DNA of 64,000 nt from Ceraceosorus guamensis (Eukaryota; Basidiomycota; Exobasidiomycetes; Ceraceosorales; Ceraceosoraceae), in the NCBI RefSeq assembly GCF_003144195.1, contig NW_020290040.1:41049-105048 (forward strand), in the 5' to 3' direction. The translations under genes were made by a program, and so were the position numbers. This document shows, piece by piece, positions 61,607 to 64,000 of this stretch. Numbering within the stretch: the first letter of the stretch is position 1; the number at the start of each line of letters is the position of its first letter. Under the pieces are notes generated by a model that worked only from the letters and a program-made list of their open reading frames with translations, was not told where the DNA came from and did not search any database.

Positions 61607-63061
61607 CTTATCTTTGAGTGGCTCGGTCTCGTGCCTCGCGCCTTTCTTCCTGCTTTGACCGACCTCTGATGGTGATCAGGAAGGGCAAATCTCTCTTTGC
61701 AGAGCTTCTGGCTAAGGTTGCCGTGCAGCGAGCGCGCGTCATTAAGAATCACCAATCGAACATCGCCGTCCGGCAAAACCATTCTCCCGCATCAGGTCAC
61801 GTACTCTTGACTACATATATATATATACTCACCACTCTTGACTCGTGACCGTATAGTCGACTTAGCGCGGCGAACACGCCACGCAGTCATCAAATCCTCA
61901 GTCAAGAGCCATACGGGTCGCGAGAGTCGTGAGTGCTCGGCGCCCTCGAATTGTGAATCGGCCGATAAAGCCGATAAACGTGTTTGGGACAGAGTCGGCC
62001 GAGAGACACGCACTCGGTTTTCAGCCTGAAGATTCTTGATTCAAATTGACATTCGATTCAGATTCAAATTCAACTAGATTTACGATTCCGGCTCATGCCG
62101 GACGAATTGCACATTTCAATGCGTTCAATACTTAGCGCTCACAGTTGCATGAGGATCGCGACAGCGAATCCTCGATTTGATCTTGAAGCGAGAGTTGTGA
62201 TCGTGAATAGATTTCACGGCGTCATTCTGGAATTTAAGCTTCCTCATGATATTCAATCAAGAATACAAGCTTGCTGATGATGTTCAAGATTCAGATTCTT
62301 CATTCTTCATTCAAAATTTGGATCACCACGCGGTAGCACGTGATAGAGATTTGCAGAGGGGGGCGCTTTGCTAGCTCATCATCATCAGAGGCTCGCGAGG
62401 CTGCATGTTGGTTGCGTGCGCGTTTGGGTGCAGAATCACGAATTGGGTGAAACAAGAATCGTTTGCACGAGATCGACGGAAATGAATGGCCATTTGGTTG
62501 TGCGATGATAAGGGTCCGCTCCAACGCCGAGTCGTGATTTGTGAAGCAGATTGAGTAGCTGTGCCATCACCTTCTTCACGACGATCCACGCCAAGTGCAG
62601 CGGCCCTTGCTTTGGCTTTAGTTGCTGTCACCTCTCGACTGTCCGGGGCCCGGCTCTGATCAGAAAAGGAGGAGTGACGAAGTCTCCCTACGCCATCTTA
62701 GCACCTTCGCCAAGTCCTCGAAGTGTCTGATCTGGACGTCCACCAATTCACCTTCAATCAGTCACCATCCGCATCTTAGGCCGGCGACCTTCTCTCAGCA
62801 CTCTCAACTCGCCATCCAGCAACGGAGCAGATGCAGCATTTCATCACAGCACTCGCACTTGCACTCATGGGGTTCAGCTGACTGCAACACCGATCTCACT
62901 TGTCCTGTCTTCTCTACAGCACCTGCACTTCATCGTCTAGCACTCTTACTTTGGGCCGCCCGCGCCTGACGCTTCCTGTATCGATCCACACATTCGGAGT
63001 CCCACGTTGCTTATAGCGCAAGTACCTGCCAAAGCGGCTCGGCTCCCTAGCTCAGCCCATC
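61607..63061. other. Bidirectional promoter region, AT-rich in part
   Basis: Between the divergent monophosphatase and SAPS starts. Contains an AT repeat at 61815-61827, CTTGACTCGTGAC near 61841, an AT-rich stretch full of GATTC/TTCAA words (62030-62310), CACGTG at 62337, and GAATCAC at 62432. No gene seen. Confidence 0.55.
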
Positions 63062-64000
63062 ATGTTCGTGAGTATGCTGCATCTCAATTTGGCGCAAGGA
63101 TCGCTGTCGCGAGTCAGAGACGTCTCAACTGACGCGACGCTTCTGCGCATACATACAGTGGCGATTTGGTTTCTCCTCCGCCTCTACGCTAGACTCTCTA
63201 CTGGACAGGCCCAACGTCACTTTGGAAGAGGTGCTAGATGAAGAGGAGCTGCTGCAAGAGTGCAAATCCCAAAATCAAAAGCTGGTGCAATTCTTGTGTC
63301 AGCCCCGGATACTGAGCAGACTTTTGGAGCATGTCACTGGAACGGCCCAAGTTGCGGGCGGAAGCGGCAAGGAATGGGAGGAGAAGGTCAGATTCAAGTG
63401 AGTGGGCATCCACAGGAGCCATGCCTAGATGCTCTCTCTTCTCACGCTCACACCATTCGCATGCACGCAATGCAGGTACCCATACGTCGCTTCGGAGGTA
63501 CTGTCGTGCGAAATTTGGTCTATTGTAGAGGCTGTGCTGGACTCGGACAATTTGTTGGAACCATTCTGGAATGCCGTATTGAGCAGCCGTGCGCTACCGA
63601 ATCAGCCAGCTACGCCTCAGCACATGCACCCCCTTTTCAAAGGTGTGCCCTGGGGTCCACCGCCCAAATCTGGCGGCAGTGAGAACCAGCAAGGCAGCAA
63701 CGCAACTGACGATGCTTCGGGAGATGGTTCCAGCGCCACCGACAACGCTCAAGGCAGCACTGGAGTGCTTGGACTGCAAGTCTCGGACACTGCGCTTAGC
63801 CAAGGCTCCCCCACCTCGGGACCATCTATCACCACTGCTAGAGAGAATGGACCAGGTAGAAGTGTCCTGGCCGGGTATTGGGCGAAGGTCAATGGTGTTT
63901 TCTTGGATCGAAAGCCTAAGGAGGTAAGCCGGGCAGGCGGGGCGCATGGATCCCTAGAAGCATTCGCTGACCACGCGTGTGACCTTGCAGATGCTCGACT
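63062..64000 (+). CDS. SAPS-domain protein (SIT4/PP6 phosphatase regulatory subunit), 5' part
   Basis: Regulatory subunit of the Sit4/PP6 serine/threonine phosphatase. Four exons begin in the window: 63062-63067 (only ATG-TTC), 63159-63397, 63476-63923 and 63991 onward, with all phases consistent. The hallmark FWRFGF is created by joining the 6-nt exon to exon 2. The family sequence follows: VTLEEVLDEEELLQECKSQN, KLVQFLCQPRILSRLLEHV, KYPYVASEVLSCEIWSIVEAVL, LLEPFWNAVL, and GYWAKVNGVFLDRKPKEML. A Gly/Ser/Asn-rich insertion (SENQQGSNATDDASGDGSSA and beyond) splits the domain. The gene continues past the right edge, so its length is unknown. Confidence 0.92.

Noticed and set aside
1-64000. tRNA genes, CRISPR arrays, transposons or viral remnants
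   Set aside because: No B-box plus cloverleaf, no spaced palindromic repeats, no transposase, reverse transcriptase or long terminal repeats recognised. GGTTCGA matches near 14879, 47519 and 59579 lie without a tRNA fold.

Overview
This is a window of a nuclear fungal genome. Genes are split by short spliceosomal introns (about 50-100 nt, donors mostly GTGAG, acceptors CAG/TAG), genes lie on both strands, and products are standard eukaryotic housekeeping proteins. GC-rich codon use, long low-complexity Ser/Ala/Pro stretches, and intergenic DNA packed with words such as GAATCAC and GAGTCAC suggest a basidiomycete, probably Ustilaginomycotina (smuts and relatives). That placement is inference from style, not from a search. 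I see no bacterial operons, tRNA or rRNA genes, CRISPR array, or recognisable transposable element or viral remnant.

Layout. 0-5 kb: a glycoside hydrolase family 2 gene cut off by the poly-C window edge, then a TPT/DUF250-type transporter. 7.6-15 kb: three RNA genes, THOC1/HPR1 (mRNA export), SNU23 (tri-snRNP) and DBP8 (18S rRNA processing helicase). 15.5-21.4 kb: a very large disordered PH-domain protein, probably with a distant 5' exon. 21.4-31.6 kb: gene-poor, holding a doubtful small gene, a DUF1349 protein and peroxisomal malate synthase ending in SKL. 31.6-38.5 kb: a disordered protein of unknown function, an SAT1-like GNAT acetyltransferase and the DHH1/DDX6 helicase. 38.5-42 kb: gene-poor, with an assembly gap inside poly-G. 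42-55 kb: a signal-peptide seven-transmembrane protein, NUP85, SRP40/Nopp140, an ankyrin protein and a ten-exon BCS1-like AAA ATPase. 55.8-64 kb: valyl-tRNA synthetase with a putative alternative mitochondrial start, an enlarged inositol monophosphatase, and the 5' part of a SAPS-domain phosphatase subunit.

Most genes are unrelated housekeeping functions. Several serve RNA metabolism (THOC1, SNU23, DBP8, DHH1, NUP85, SRP40, VAS1), but nothing indicates an operon-like system. Points worth pursuing: a degenerate 7-bp tandem element (about GARTCWY) in intergenic DNA; the palindrome GTCACGTGAC about 250-280 bp upstream of three start codons; an orphan 7TM protein with receptor-like topology; dual-start valyl-tRNA synthetase; exons of only 6-15 nt; and long poly-C/poly-G tracts at the contig edge and gap. 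Exon models were built by hand from splice signals, reading-frame continuity and remembered family sequences.
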